Positions 44,335 to 54,837 are shown, counted from the stretch's first letter. The stretch: 64,000 bases of DNA from Deinococcus metalli (GCF_014201805.1 NZ_JACHFK010000005.1:236001-300000), one strand, 5' to 3'. Numbers and translations: made by a program. Notes: generated from the sequence alone by a model not told the origin.

Positions 44335-45316
44335 AGCCGTGCGGATGGGACTTGTGCCAGTTCCACGCGGTCTGCACGATCTCCTGCAGGTCCGTGAACT
44401 GCGGGGTGAAGCCCAGGTCACGCACGATCTTCGTGGCGTCCGCCACCAGCCGCGGCGGATCGCCCGCCCGGCGCGGCGCGATCTCGCGCTTCAGCGGCGT
44501 CCCCGTCACCGCGTCCACGGCGTCCAGCACCTGCTTCACCGAGAAGCCGTGGCCCAGACCGACGTTGTACGTGGCGGCCTCCTGCGTGCCTGCTCCCAGC
44601 GCCTCCACGGCCAGCACGTGCGCGTCCGCCAGGTCCTGCACGTGGACGTAATCCCGGATGCACGTGCCGTCCGGCGTGGGGTAGTCCTCGCCGAAGATCA
44701 TCATCTTCTCGCGCTGCCCCAGCGCCGTCAGGCACGCCAGTTCGATCAGGTGCGTCTGGTTGGCGTGCGCCTCCCCGATGTCCCCGGCGGGAGACGCCCC
44801 GCAGACGTTGAAGTACCGCAGGATGGTGTACGGCAGGCCGTGTGCCGCCCCGAAGGCGTGGATCATGCGCTCGGTCATCAGTTTGGACTCGCCGTACACG
44901 CTCTCGGGCTGCATGGCGGCGTTCTCGGGGATCGGCACGGCGTCGGTGGTGCCGTACACGGCCGCCGTGGAACTGAACACCAGCGGAATTTTGCGGGTCT
45001 CCACGATGCCCTGAAGCAGATTCAGGCTGCCGACCACGTTGTTGCGGTAGTAGCGGCCGGGCGCGCGCATACTCTCGCCCACCTCGATCAGGGCGGCGAA
45101 ATGGACGACCGCGTCCGGCTGGGTGCGGATCAGGGTGTCCTTGACGGCGCCGGCGTCCAGCAGGTCGGCGCGGACGAGTTCCACGTCGGCCGGGAGCGCC
45201 TCCGGGTGCCCGCTGGAAAGGTTGTCCAGTACCACGACCTCGTGTCCGGCACGCCGCAGTTGCCGCACCGTGTGCGACCCGATGTACCCTGCTCCGCCTA
45301 CCACCAGGATCTTCAT
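44324..45316 (-). CDS. galE: UDP-glucose 4-epimerase
   Basis: A 330-residue extended SDR enzyme that interconverts UDP-glucose and UDP-galactose. The NAD-binding GGAGYIGSHT is at 7-16, the catalytic SS-A-A-VYG and YGESKL (Y-x3-K) near 120-150, and the family segments RYFNVCGASP near 167-176 and GTCIRDYVHVQDLADAH. It would supply sugar nucleotides for the glycan locus, although it is a separate transcription unit. A TAGCCT box is six bases before the ATG. Confidence 0.95.
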   Translation of the reverse strand: MKILVVGGAGYIGSHTVRQLRRAGHEVVVLDNLSSGHPEALPADVELVRADLLDAGAVKDTLIRTQPDAVVHFAALIEVGESMRAPGRYYRNNVVGSLNLLQGIVETRKIPLVFSSTAAVYGTTDAVPIPENAAMQPESVYGESKLMTERMIHAFGAAHGLPYTILRYFNVCGASPAGDIGEAHANQTHLIELACLTALGQREKMMIFGEDYPTPDGTCIRDYVHVQDLADAHVLAVEALGAGTQEAATYNVGLGHGFSVKQVLDAVDAVTGTPLKREIAPRRAGDPPRLVADATKIVRDLGFTPQFTDLQEIVQTAWNWHKSHPHGFKQ

Positions 45317-45322
45317 AAATCC

Positions 45323-45328
45323 AGGCTA
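45323..45328 (-). promoter_or_regulatory. Leaderless -10 box of galE
   Basis: TAGCCT on the minus strand is six bases before the ATG at 45316. Confidence 0.6.
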
Positions 45329-45398
45329 GCAGGCGGACGGAGGGAGGCTACGCAGGCTGACCAGCGGGCGTCAGTTCTGAGGCCCGGCTGGATGCCGT

Positions 45399-46484
45399 TT
45401 ACGCATCCACGCCGATGACGTCCGTCACGCTACTCATGCCGTCGCGCTCCAGCAGACGCGCCAGGCCCCGGTTCAGGTCGCGCACCAGGCCCGGACCGCG
45501 GTAGATCAGCGCGGAGTACACCTCGACCAGGGCGGCGCCGGCCCGCAGCTTGTCGTAGGCGTCCTGGGCGCTGAAGATGCCGCCCACACCCACCAGCGGG
45601 ATGCGCCCGCGCGTGATCCGGTACGCGCCGCGCACGAGGTCGGTCGAGCGCCGCGTGAGGGGTCGGCCGCTCAGACCGCCCGCCTCCGCGCGGTGGGGGT
45701 GCGTGAGGCCGTCGCGGCTCAGGGTCGTGTTGCTGACGATCACGCCCTGTGCGCCCGCGTCCAGCGCGGCCTGCACGCTCGCCCCGAAGTCGTCGGGGTG
45801 CAGGTCCGGCGCGAGCTTGACCAGCACCGGCGGGCGCCGCAGCGTCCGGACGCGCCCGGCGTCGACCTCGGCCACGACGGCGCGCAGCAGCAGCGCGAGG
45901 TCGTCTGCCGCCTGGAGGGCCCGCAGCCCCGGCGTGTTCGGGCTGCTGACGTTCACCACGAAGGCGTCCGCGACCTCCTGAAGGGTCCGCACGCACGTCA
46001 GGTAGTCGGATGTGGCGTCCTCGTTGGGCGTGACCTTGTTCTTCCCGATGTTCACCCAGATCGGCACCGGGCGCGTGCCCAGGGCGGCCAGCCGGCCGTG
46101 CAGCGCCCCGGCACCGTCGTTGTTGAAGCCCATGCGGTTGATCAGCGCGTCGTCCGGCGGCAGGCGGAACAGGCGCGGGCGGTCGTTGCCGGGCTGCGCC
46201 AGCGGGGTCACGGTGCCCACCTCCAGGAAGCCGAAGCCCAGCGCCCCGAAGGCCGGCACCGCCACGCCGTTCTTGTCCAGACCCGCCGCGAGGCCCACCG
46301 GCGACGCGTAGGACTGCCCCCACACGGTCTGGGCCAGCCGCGCGTCGGCTGGGGCGGTCACGGCGCGTGCCAGGGCGGGCCAGCCGGGCACCCGCGAGGC
46401 CTGCTCCAGCAGGTCCAGGGTGAGGTGGTGGGCGCGTTCCGCGTCCAGGCGGAACAGCAGCGGCTTGGCGAGCGAGGCGTACAT
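45399..46484 (-). CDS. pyrD: Dihydroorotate dehydrogenase (quinone), class 2
   Basis: A 361-residue FMN enzyme that oxidises dihydroorotate to orotate using membrane quinone, the fourth step of pyrimidine synthesis. It has the N-terminal helical membrane-associating extension of class 2 (MYASLAKPLLFRLDAERAHH), AAGLDKNGVAVPAFGALGFG near 67-86, and the catalytic-serine segment VNVSSPNTPGLR near 176-187. SNTTLSRDGL and GVGGI bind orotate and phosphate. Its TATCCT -10 box is eight bases before the ATG. Confidence 0.95.
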   Translation of the reverse strand: MYASLAKPLLFRLDAERAHHLTLDLLEQASRVPGWPALARAVTAPADARLAQTVWGQSYASPVGLAAGLDKNGVAVPAFGALGFGFLEVGTVTPLAQPGNDRPRLFRLPPDDALINRMGFNNDGAGALHGRLAALGTRPVPIWVNIGKNKVTPNEDATSDYLTCVRTLQEVADAFVVNVSSPNTPGLRALQAADDLALLLRAVVAEVDAGRVRTLRRPPVLVKLAPDLHPDDFGASVQAALDAGAQGVIVSNTTLSRDGLTHPHRAEAGGLSGRPLTRRSTDLVRGAYRITRGRIPLVGVGGIFSAQDAYDKLRAGAALVEVYSALIYRGPGLVRDLNRGLARLLERDGMSSVTDVIGVDA

Positions 46485-46519
46485 CGCCCGTCAGGATAGT
46501 GCGGGGGTCGTGCGCCGGC

Positions 46520-46975
46520 TCACAGACGCGTGAACGCGGGTTCGATCTGCACCAGACGCGCGTGCTGCTGCGTCTCGCTCTCCACGATCAGGTCGGCCAG
46601 GGTAGTGCCGCCCAGCACGTCGCGCAGGGCGGTGTCCACCCGCTGCCACAGGCCCTGCGTGCCGCACACGTTCTGGCTGTTGCAGGTGTGGTCGTCCTCC
46701 ACGCACGACACCGGGGCGATGGAGCCCTCCATGGCCGTGACCACGTCGTAGGCGTTGATCTCGGCGGCGGGCCGGGACAGGCGGTAGCCGCCGTGTGCGC
46801 CGCGCGTGCTGCGGATGAACCCGGCGCGGCGCAGGTTGCTGGCGATCTGTTCCAGGTAGTGCTGGCTGATGCCCTGGCGCTCCGAGACGTCCTTGAGCGG
46901 TACGGGCTGTCCACCGTGCCGGCCGATCTCGACCAGGGCGCGCAGGCCGTACTGTGCTTTGGTGGACACCCACAT
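46520..46975 (-). CDS. Rrf2-family transcriptional regulator, possible Fe-S sensor
   Basis: A 151-residue Rrf2/IscR-like winged-helix protein. The DNA-binding part has YGLRALVEIGRHGG, LKDVSERQGISQHYLEQIASNLRRAG and STRGAHGGYRLSRP. Three cysteines (SCVEDDHTCNSQNVCG, spacing C-x6-C-x5-C) lie where IscR holds its Fe-S cluster (C-x5-C-x5-C), so it may sense iron-sulphur, redox or NO. No isc/suf genes are in the window. A -10 box and paired inverted repeats upstream suggest autoregulation. Confidence 0.9.
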   Translation of the reverse strand: MWVSTKAQYGLRALVEIGRHGGQPVPLKDVSERQGISQHYLEQIASNLRRAGFIRSTRGAHGGYRLSRPAAEINAYDVVTAMEGSIAPVSCVEDDHTCNSQNVCGTQGLWQRVDTALRDVLGGTTLADLIVESETQQHARLVQIEPAFTRL

Positions 46976-46982
46976 GCCCGGC

Positions 46983-46988
46983 AGTCTA
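46983..46988 (-). promoter_or_regulatory. -10 box of the Rrf2 gene
   Basis: TAGACT on the minus strand is seven bases before the ATG at 46975. Confidence 0.55.
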
Positions 46989-46992
46989 GCGC

Positions 46993-47021
46993 GGAAATCC
47001 GGGCGAAGTGTAAGGATTTCC
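46993..47021 (-). promoter_or_regulatory. Paired inverted repeats at the Rrf2 promoter
   Basis: GGAAATCC (46993-47000) and GGATTTCC (47014-47021) are exact inverted repeats with centres 21 bp apart, two helical turns. They sit just upstream of the -10 box, over the -35 region, as expected for an operator. Confidence 0.55.
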
Positions 47022-47051
47022 CCGGCGGCCCGTGAAGGCGGGAGACGCGAA

Positions 47052-47079
47052 AGCGGCGGACACGAGATCGTCCGCCGCT
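47052..47079 (-). terminator. Terminator of the stress-protein-like gene
   Basis: AGCGGCGGAC (47052-47061) and GTCCGCCGCT (47070-47079) form a perfect 10-bp stem with an 8-nt loop. On the minus strand it is followed by TTTCGCG and lies just after the stop at 47093. Confidence 0.7.
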
Positions 47080-47092
47080 CCTGCATGCGCTG

Positions 47093-47683
47093 TCAGTGAC
47101 CGGTGCGTTCGCTCTGGAGCTGGCCGCGGCCCACGGCATCTTCCAGGCGCACGGCGCCGTGGCGGCGCATCAGGCTCAGGGCCTCGTCGGTGCGGGCGCC
47201 GCCGGGATCGCGGGCGATCACCATGGTGTGTCCGCTGCGCAGCGCCGCCTGGAAGCGCTCGGCCTGCGCGGCCGGCACGCCCATGGTGCGCAGCAGCTTC
47301 ACGTAATCGCCGTGGTCGCTGCCGGCCAGCGCGCCGAACAGCCCACCCAGCGCCGCGCCGCCGATCACGCCGAACAGCATGCCCAGCACGCCGCCGTGCG
47401 AGTACACGCGCGTGGCCGGAATGATCACCAGCAGCAGCCAGATCGGCACGGTCATGACCAGACCGCCCACCACGCCGATGACCGCGCCCCGGATCACGCT
47501 GCCGGTGCCGCCGGGCGCGCCCGCCTCGGGGCTCACGCCGGTCGCCTGCGCGATGGTGTCCTCGGCGACCACGTCGGACAGGGCAAAGCCCAGGTGATCA
47601 CGCTGGAAGCCGCGCGTCTTCAGGGCCTCCAGCGCCTGCTGGGCCTGACCGGGTTCACGGAAGAGGGCAACGACGCTTTCCAT
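47093..47683 (-). CDS. Membrane-associated general-stress-like protein with Gly-rich hairpin
   Basis: A 196-residue protein. The start (VVALFREPGQAQQALEALKTRGF) matches the 'general stress protein 17M'-like N-domain. Two hydrophobic glycine-rich segments follow (GAVIGVVGGLVMTVPIWLLLVII; GMLFGVIGGAALGGLFGALAG), then a cytoplasmic tail with a second copy of the alpha/beta fold (GVPAAQAERFQAALRSGHTMVIA). The function is unknown; related proteins are stress-inducible. The start at 47683 fits the domain. Confidence 0.7.
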   Translation of the reverse strand: MESVVALFREPGQAQQALEALKTRGFQRDHLGFALSDVVAEDTIAQATGVSPEAGAPGGTGSVIRGAVIGVVGGLVMTVPIWLLLVIIPATRVYSHGGVLGMLFGVIGGAALGGLFGALAGSDHGDYVKLLRTMGVPAAQAERFQAALRSGHTMVIARDPGGARTDEALSLMRRHGAVRLEDAVGRGQLQSERTGH

Positions 47684-47801
47684 ATCCTGACGTTGTAGCA
47701 CGGCGCGCGCCCGTGTTGGAGGGAGAACGTCCCGCCGGCGCCGCCCGCGCGCAGCGCGTCAAGACGGTCAGGGCCGGTACGTTTGCCTTGAGGCCGTTTC
47801 C

Positions 47802-47807
47802 TATACT
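47802..47807 (+). promoter_or_regulatory. Leaderless -10 box of the polyprenyl synthase gene
   Basis: TATACT is six bases before the ATG at 47814 and is the closest match to TATAAT among the boxes of this type here. Confidence 0.65.
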
Positions 47808-47813
47808 GCCAGC

Positions 47814-48788
47814 ATGACCATCGGGGCAGCGCTGGGCGTGCCGGATGCCGCGTTCGAAACGCGGCTGCGGGACGTGCTGCGCTCGAGGGTGGAGTTCATC
47901 GAGCTGATCGGCGAGGATCTGGTCGCAGCCGGCGGCAAGCGCACCCGGCCCCTGATCACGTACCTGTCCGCGCAGGTGCTGGGCGCCGCGCCGCACGGTC
48001 CGGCGTGGGCACACGTGGTGGACCTGGGCGTGTGCGTGGAACTGCTGCACTCGGCGTCGCTGCTGCACGATGACCTGATCGACGACGCCGATACCCGCCG
48101 CGGTCACCAGGCGGCGTTCCGACGCTTCGGGAACGTGGTGAGCGTGATGAGCGGGGACTTCATGCTCTCGCGGCTGCTGATGCTGCTTGCGGACATGCCG
48201 GGCGGCGCGAGCCTCACGCGGATCTTCGGCGAGACGGCCAGCGTGATCTGCGAGGGCGAGGTGCTGCAGTTCCAGGTGGCGGCGTACCAGGACTACACGC
48301 TGGAGCACTATCTCAACGTCATCCACGGCAAGACCGCAGCCCTGGCGCAGCTGGCGGCGCGTGGGCCGGCCCTGCTGCTGGGCGCTTCGCCGGAGCAGGA
48401 GCGGGCCCTGGCGATCTTCGGGCGCGAGTACGGCATGGCCTTCCAGATGCAGGACGATCTGCTCGACCTCGCGGGCGAGGAAGCGGTGATCGGCAAGCCG
48501 GTGGGCGGCGACCTGCGCGAGGGCAAAGCCACCCTGCCACTGCTGTACCTGCTGGACGGCCCGCACGGCGCCGAGGTGCGGACCGTGCTGGAACGCCGCG
48601 CCGCGCAGGACGGCGATGTCGAGCGGGTACGGGCACTGGCCGCGCAGGAGGGCGTGGTGCTGCGGACCCGTGATGAGATCCGCCGCCGCGCCGCACTGGC
48701 CGTGGACGCCCTGGCGGTCTTCCCGCCCTCCGAGGCGCGTGACGAGCTGGAGCGCCTGGCCGTCCGAGAGATCGAACGCGCCCGCTGA
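47814..48788 (+). CDS. Long-chain trans-polyprenyl diphosphate synthase
   Basis: A 324-residue all-helical prenyltransferase that extends farnesyl diphosphate with isopentenyl units, here probably for the menaquinone side chain. The two aspartate-rich motifs are DDLIDDADTRRG near 83-94 and DDLLD near 220-224, with GGKRTRPL near 40-47. No bulky residue immediately before the first motif obviously blocks the chain, which suits a long product. Exact chain length cannot be read. Confidence 0.9.
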   Translation: MTIGAALGVPDAAFETRLRDVLRSRVEFIELIGEDLVAAGGKRTRPLITYLSAQVLGAAPHGPAWAHVVDLGVCVELLHSASLLHDDLIDDADTRRGHQAAFRRFGNVVSVMSGDFMLSRLLMLLADMPGGASLTRIFGETASVICEGEVLQFQVAAYQDYTLEHYLNVIHGKTAALAQLAARGPALLLGASPEQERALAIFGREYGMAFQMQDDLLDLAGEEAVIGKPVGGDLREGKATLPLLYLLDGPHGAEVRTVLERRAAQDGDVERVRALAAQEGVVLRTRDEIRRRAALAVDALAVFPPSEARDELERLAVREIERAR

Positions 48789-49107
48789 CCGTTCCAGTAT
48801 CCAGGCCGTCCAGGGGAACCGGACGGCTCTTTTCATTCGCCAGGTGAACGGCCAGCCGGCAAACCGGAATCCTGCTGGAACCGCTTCCCAATTTTTCGCG
48901 TGTTCAACGGCATTTCGTGGGGTTGACGCCACCTGTCCGCGCGGTGAGGATGTGGGCGGCCCCACGTCCCACCCGGTGTAGGAGCACACCACCCATCCGA
49001 AGGGGCCGGCACGTCCCGATGAAGTTGTCTATGCGTGTATGCTCCGGAAGACAGGACATTCCACCCCGCCGCGCCCCGGTGGCGCGGCCCGCGAAGGAGA
49101 CCAGCGA
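48789..49107. other. 319-bp gap before the dehydrogenase pair
   Basis: It holds a rho-independent-type terminator at its left end (48805-48833). To its right lies a mixed region with TTGACG near 48922 and TATGCT at 49038-49043, the latter a possible -10 box giving a leader of about 60 bases. No gene is evident. Confidence 0.5.
48805..48833 (+). terminator. Rho-independent terminator of the polyprenyl synthase gene
   Basis: GCCGTCC (48805-48811) pairs with GGACGGC (48821-48827) across a 9-nt loop, followed directly by TCTTTT. It starts 17 bases after the stop. Confidence 0.85.
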
Positions 49108-50352
<1,245 letters not shown>

Positions 50353-50461
50353 CCACCAGGTTCCCGGCGCGTAGGGACAACAAGCGCCAACGCGCGGGCC
50401 GCCAGACCGGCGAAGTCCTGCACCTCGACCCGATTCCCTCTCCCATCCAAGGAGTTTCCCG

Positions 50462-51784
50462 ATGACCGCCACGCACGACCCGTCCTCCCCGGCGCCCGCT
50501 CCGGCGCGCGCGCACGCCATTCCCAGCTACCTCGACCCGAACAACATCGGGCCGTATGAGATCTTCCTCGAGCAGGTCGAGCGCGTCACGCCGTACCTGG
50601 GCAAGCTGGCCTTCTGGGTCGAGACCCTCAAGAGGCCCAAGCGCATTCTGGTCGTGGATATCCCGGTGCACCTCGACGACGGCTCGGTGGCGCACTTCGA
50701 GGGCTACCGCGTGCAGCACAACACGTCGCGCGGCCCCGCCAAGGGCGGCGTGCGCTTCCACCAGGACGTGACGCTGTCGGAGGTCATGGCCCTCTCGGCG
50801 TGGATGACCATCAAGAACGCCGCCGTGAACCTGCCGTACGGCGGCGGCAAGGGCGGCATCCGCCTCGACCCGCGGCAGTACTCCACCGGGGAACTCGAAC
50901 GCATCACGCGGCGCTACACCAGCGAGATCGGCCTGATCATCGGGCCGGACAAGGATATTCCTGCTCCCGACGTGAACACCGGCCCGCAGACCATGGCGTG
51001 GATGATGGACACGTACTCCATGAACGTGGGCCGCACCGCCACGGGCGTCGTGACCGGCAAACCCGTCAGCCTGGGCGGCTCGCTGGGCCGTTCGGACGCC
51101 ACCGGGCGCGGCGTGTTCGTGACGGGCGCGCAGGCCATGCAGAAACTCGGCCTGCCCATGCAGGGCGCGCGCATCGCCGTGCAGGGCTTCGGGAACGTCG
51201 GTGAGGCCGCCGCCCGCATCTTCCATGAACACGGCGCGCGGATCGTCGCCATCCAGGACGTCACCGGCACCATCCACAGCGAGGCCGGCATCGACCCCGC
51301 CGCCGCCCTGGCGCACCTGCGCGCCACCGGCCGGATTGTGGGTCTGCCCGGCAGCGAGGAGATCGCCGCCGCCGACTTCTGGGGCGTGGACTGCGACGTC
51401 CTGATCCCCGCCGCGCTGGAAAAACAGATCACCCTCCAGAACGCGGACCGGATCAGGGCCCGGCTGATCGTCGAGGGCGCCAACGGCCCCACCATTCCCG
51501 CCGCCGACGACCTGCTGGCCGACAAGGGCATCACCGTGGTGCCGGACGTCCTCGCCAACGCGGGCGGCGTGACCGTCAGCTACTTCGAGTGGGTACAGGA
51601 CTTCAGCTCGTTCTTCTGGACGGAAGACGAGATCAACCAGCGCCTCGACCGCATCATGCGCGACGCATTCCAGAGCCTGTGGGACGTCAAGGAACGCCAC
51701 GGCGTGACCCTCCGCACCGCCGTGTACATCGTCGCGTGCACGCGGGTGCTGGAGGCGCGGGCGCTGCGCGGCCTGTACCCCTAA
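50462..51784 (+). CDS. Glutamate dehydrogenase, second of the tandem pair (catalytic type)
   Basis: A 440-residue hexameric glutamate dehydrogenase linking 2-oxoglutarate and ammonia to glutamate. All substrate residues are visible: GPAKGGVRF near 84-92, MTIKNAAV, the catalytic lysine in PYGGGKGG near 123-130, APDVNTG with the catalytic aspartate, and the dinucleotide motif GFGNVG near 242-247. It follows the first dehydrogenase by 109 bp with its own AAGGAG ribosome site. Sequence between the two is closely related, so they arose by duplication. Confidence 0.94.
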   Translation: MTATHDPSSPAPAPARAHAIPSYLDPNNIGPYEIFLEQVERVTPYLGKLAFWVETLKRPKRILVVDIPVHLDDGSVAHFEGYRVQHNTSRGPAKGGVRFHQDVTLSEVMALSAWMTIKNAAVNLPYGGGKGGIRLDPRQYSTGELERITRRYTSEIGLIIGPDKDIPAPDVNTGPQTMAWMMDTYSMNVGRTATGVVTGKPVSLGGSLGRSDATGRGVFVTGAQAMQKLGLPMQGARIAVQGFGNVGEAAARIFHEHGARIVAIQDVTGTIHSEAGIDPAAALAHLRATGRIVGLPGSEEIAAADFWGVDCDVLIPAALEKQITLQNADRIRARLIVEGANGPTIPAADDLLADKGITVVPDVLANAGGVTVSYFEWVQDFSSFFWTEDEINQRLDRIMRDAFQSLWDVKERHGVTLRTAVYIVACTRVLEARALRGLYP

Positions 51785-52092
51785 CCCGAGTCGGGCGGCG
51801 TGACCGGGACCTGGCCGCACTGGGCAGGGCGCGCTGCCGAGGAACGCCCGCACCACAACGCCGGGGGCGGGGAGCAGAGGATTCAGGCTCTCCGCCCCCG
51901 GCGTTGTGGCCAGCGACCGGCGCCGGGGCCTCCATTCCTGATCCGGATATCACCGGCCGGGCTGCATTGTGTCGGTCAGAAGGGGGAGGTGGCAGAGCAA
52001 CCGCAGTGCGCGCGGCGTGACAGTCGACAGCAGATCTCGCCGCCCCGGCCTTCCCTGGCCGCCGGCTGACCTCCTCAGGGAAAGGATTGCCC
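51785..52092. other. 308-bp gap after the glutamate dehydrogenase gene
   Basis: Its main content is a very strong hairpin (51853-51909). A possible ribosome site (AAAGGA) for the lectin-like lipoprotein ends the region. No other feature is evident. Confidence 0.5.
51853..51909 (+). terminator. Long hairpin after the glutamate dehydrogenase gene
   Basis: Two 22-base arms (51853-51874 and 51888-51909) are complementary with a single G-T type mismatch around a 13-nt loop; the outer ends are CCACAACG and CGTTGTGG. It lies 69 bases past the stop. There is no T-tract, so it ends transcription either by stem strength alone or with Rho, or protects the 3' end. Confidence 0.7.
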
Positions 52093-52587
52093 ATGTCCAG
52101 AACCGCTGTTCTTGCCGGACTCAGCCTGCTCCTGGCCGCCTGCACCTCGACCCCGCCCGTGGAGGCCACGTACTACCGCCTTCAGCTGAAGGGCAACCTG
52201 AAGTACCTCGACGCTGACCACTGCACCACGACCCTGGCCCTCAATCCCGGCTCGACATACGCCGACGGCGCCTGTCAGCTGTGGACCCTCGTGGACGTGG
52301 GAGGCGGGTACGCCCGCGTGCAGCTCAAGAGCAGCGGCGAGTACCTCGACGCGCCGGGTTGCGCGAGCCCCGTGGTCGTGGGTGCCAGGTCCACGGTCCA
52401 GGACGGCGCGTGTCAGGAATGGCGGCTGGTGCCCGACACGGACGGCTGGTCACGCCTTCAGCTCAAATCCACCGGGCAGTATCTCGATGCGGCCCAGTGC
52501 GCCGGGCCGATCGGCCTGGACACCGCCTCGGCGTATCTGAACGGCGCGTGTCAGCTCTGGAAACTGGTGCCGGTGTCCCCAGGCTGA
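52093..52587 (+). CDS. Ricin-type beta-trefoil lipoprotein
   Basis: A 164-residue lipoprotein (lipobox LLAAC, cysteine near 17). The mature protein is three repeats of about 43 residues, each with RLQLK or RVQLKS, a KYLD/EYLD/QYLD segment and a GACQxW end (CQLW, CQEW, CQLW). QxW is the ricin B-lectin repeat signature, and two cysteines per repeat could be paired. It probably binds a sugar or peptidoglycan on the outer face of the envelope. The ATG at 52093 is six bases after AGGA. Confidence 0.75.
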   Translation: MSRTAVLAGLSLLLAACTSTPPVEATYYRLQLKGNLKYLDADHCTTTLALNPGSTYADGACQLWTLVDVGGGYARVQLKSSGEYLDAPGCASPVVVGARSTVQDGACQEWRLVPDTDGWSRLQLKSTGQYLDAAQCAGPIGLDTASAYLNGACQLWKLVPVSPG

Positions 52588-52607
52588 GCGACACCTCACA
52601 GCGGGAA

Positions 52608-52646
52608 CCACAAGAGTTGACAGGGCATGCCCTTTAACTCTTGTGG
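52608..52646. terminator. Double palindrome / bidirectional terminator
   Basis: Outer arms CCACAAGAGTT (52608-52618) and AACTCTTGTGG (52636-52646) are perfectly complementary. The loop itself contains the perfect palindrome AGGGCATGCCCT (52622-52633). It lies between the lipoprotein gene and convergent panB. Confidence 0.75.
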
Positions 52647-52670
52647 GGCGAGCAGAGAGAGTGACCGCTG

Positions 52671-53492
52671 TCAGTACAGCTTGTCCAGCACGTCGTCCTT
52701 CATCACGAAGGAGTTCTCCTTGGCGGGGAACTGCCGGGCGCGCACCTCGGCGGCGTAGGCGGCGATGGCCTCGCGCGACAGCTTCCCGATCTCGGCGTAG
52801 CGCTTGGCGATCTTCTTGTCCTCGCCCTCGTACATGCCGAGCAGGTCGTGCGTGACCAGCACCTGTCCGTCGCAGTTTACGCCCGCCCCGATGCCGATGG
52901 TCGGAACGGCCAGCCGCTCCGAGATCAGCCGCGCCAGCCGCGCGGGAATCGCCTCCAGCACCACCGCGAAGGCTCCCGCGCGTTCCAGCGCCACGGCGCC
53001 CTCCAGCGTCCGGCGGGCCGTGTCGTCGTCCTTGCCCTGCACGCGCAGGCCGCCCTGGGCCGTCGCGGTCTGCGGCATCAGGCCCACGTGACCCATCACG
53101 GGAATGCCGTTGCGGGTCAGGGTGTCCACGACCTGCAGGATCTCGGTGGTCGCGCCCTCCATCTTCACGGCGTCCGCGCCGGTTTCCTGAATCACCTTCA
53201 CGGCGTTGCGCATGGCGTCCTGTGTGCCCGTGTGGTACGTCCCGAATGGCAGGTCCACCACCATGAAGGTGTCCGGCGCTCCCCGCCGCACCGCCCGCGC
53301 GTGGTGGATCATGTCGCCCAGCGTGACCGGGGCGGTGCTGTCGTAGCCCAGCACCACGTTCCCCAGCGAGTCGCCCACCAGGATCACGTCGACGTCCGCC
53401 GCCTGCGCGTGCTTCCCGCCAGGGTAGTCGTAGGCAGTGACCATCACCAGCGGCTGTTCGGAGCCCTGCAACTCCGGGATGCTGCGTTTCAT
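52671..53492 (-). CDS. panB: 3-methyl-2-oxobutanoate hydroxymethyltransferase
   Basis: A 273-residue TIM-barrel enzyme that makes ketopantoate, the first step of pantothenate and CoA synthesis. Recognisable parts are [30 protein letters not shown] near 17-46, the AVKMEGA segment near 109-115, [11 protein letters not shown] near 135-145, and [15 protein letters not shown] near 196-210. TACCCT lies six bases before the ATG. No panC or panD is nearby. Confidence 0.95.
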   Translation of the reverse strand: MKRSIPELQGSEQPLVMVTAYDYPGGKHAQAADVDVILVGDSLGNVVLGYDSTAPVTLGDMIHHARAVRRGAPDTFMVVDLPFGTYHTGTQDAMRNAVKVIQETGADAVKMEGATTEILQVVDTLTRNGIPVMGHVGLMPQTATAQGGLRVQGKDDDTARRTLEGAVALERAGAFAVVLEAIPARLARLISERLAVPTIGIGAGVNCDGQVLVTHDLLGMYEGEDKKIAKRYAEIGKLSREAIAAYAAEVRARQFPAKENSFVMKDDVLDKLY

Positions 53493-53498
53493 GCAGGG

Positions 53499-53504
53499 AG
53501 GGTA
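53499..53504 (-). promoter_or_regulatory. Leaderless -10 box of panB
   Basis: TACCCT on the minus strand is six bases before the ATG at 53492. Confidence 0.6.
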
Positions 53505-53540
53505 GCAGAGGGGCAGGGGAGACCCCGGCGCACTACCGGT

Positions 53541-54800
53541 TCAGTCCTCCGCCACGTCCGTGAGGTCCATCGCGCGCAGTTCCGGGGCGAGGGCGGCGGT
53601 CACGCCCACCACGATCAACGTCACGATGCCGCCCAGCCACACGCTGCGGGTGGTGCCCAGCAGCTTCGCGGCGACGCCGCTCTCGAAGGCGCCGAGTTCG
53701 TTGCTGGCGCCGATGAACATGCCGCTCACGGCGTTCACGCGCCCGCGCATGTGGTCGGGCGCCTTGAGTTGCAGGGTGGCGCTGCGGATGACCATGCTGA
53801 TGCCGTCGAACACGCCCGCGAAGATCAGGGCGGCCACGCTGAGGTAGAAGTTCCTCGACAGGCCGAACACGATCATGCACACGCCGAAGCCCGCGACGAC
53901 GCTTAGGAGGATGCGGCCCGCTCCCTTGCCGGGCGGGTGCCGGGTGGCGTAGAGCATCACCAGCAGCGCGCCGATGCTGGGCGCGGCGACCAGCACGCCC
54001 AGCCCCTTCGGGCCGACCGCCAGGATGTCTGACGCGAAGATGGGCAGCAGGGCGACCGCGCCGCCGAACAGCACGGAGAACAGGTCGAGCGCCATGCTGC
54101 CGACCAGCACCTGCCGCTGCATGACGAAGGCCAGCCCGGCCTTGACACTGTCCCAGATGGGTTCGCCGGGTGTGAACGCGGGGCGGGGCTTGGGTTTGAC
54201 GTACAGCACGCAGCCCAGCGACACGACGAACAGCACGAACGCGAAGGCGTACGCACCGGCCGGGCCGACCGACGCGTACAGCACGCCGCCCACCGCCGGC
54301 CCGGCGATCCCGGCAGCCTGCCACGCGCTCGACCGCCACGCGCTGGCGCGCAGCAGCAGGTCGCGCGGCACGACCTGTGCCTGAAACGCGGGCAGCGCCG
54401 GGTCGGAAAAGCCGCGCGCCACGCCCAGCGTGAAGATCAGGGCCAGGATCGGCAGCGTACCGCCCACCAGAGCGTGCGGGGCGTACAGCGCGAAGCACCC
54501 GGCGCACACGACCTCCACGGTGATGGTCGCCAGCAGGATGCGGCGCCGGTCGTTGCGGTCCGCGACCACGCCGCCCAGCAGCGCGAGGCTCAGCGCAGGA
54601 ATCGCCTCGACCAGCCCCAGGATGCCGAGGGTAAGGGGATTTTTGGTGATCTGGTACAGCTGGTACGCGACCGTCAGGGCGACGGCGCGGCCCGCCAGGG
54701 TGCTGGTCACGGCGGCCAGCAGCATGGCGCGGAATTCCGGGAGCTGGAGAACGGACGTGCTGGTCGCCGGCAGGGCGGCGGATTCGGGCGGCGCACTCAC
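53541..54800 (-). CDS. MFS transporter (MFS_3 / enterobactin-exporter-like)
   Basis: A 419-residue transporter with about twelve helices. The start ([35 protein letters not shown]) and the loop [19 protein letters not shown] near 75-93, a variant of the MFS GxxxDRxxRR loop, are characteristic of the MFS_3 exporters. It has a leaderless GTG start. The substrate is unknown; candidates are siderophores, drugs or metabolites. Confidence 0.88.
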   Translation of the reverse strand: MSAPPESAALPATSTSVLQLPEFRAMLLAAVTSTLAGRAVALTVAYQLYQITKNPLTLGILGLVEAIPALSLALLGGVVADRNDRRRILLATITVEVVCAGCFALYAPHALVGGTLPILALIFTLGVARGFSDPALPAFQAQVVPRDLLLRASAWRSSAWQAAGIAGPAVGGVLYASVGPAGAYAFAFVLFVVSLGCVLYVKPKPRPAFTPGEPIWDSVKAGLAFVMQRQVLVGSMALDLFSVLFGGAVALLPIFASDILAVGPKGLGVLVAAPSIGALLVMLYATRHPPGKGAGRILLSVVAGFGVCMIVFGLSRNFYLSVAALIFAGVFDGISMVIRSATLQLKAPDHMRGRVNAVSGMFIGASNELGAFESGVAAKLLGTTRSVWLGGIVTLIVVGVTAALAPELRAMDLTDVAED

Positions 54801-54806
54801 CGGCGC

Positions 54807-54812
54807 AGTCTA
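54807..54812 (-). promoter_or_regulatory. Leaderless -10 box of the MFS transporter gene
   Basis: TAGACT on the minus strand is six bases before the GTG at 54800, which supports that unusual start codon. Confidence 0.6.
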
Positions 54813-54837
54813 GACCCGGCCGCGCCGCGGAGCGTCT

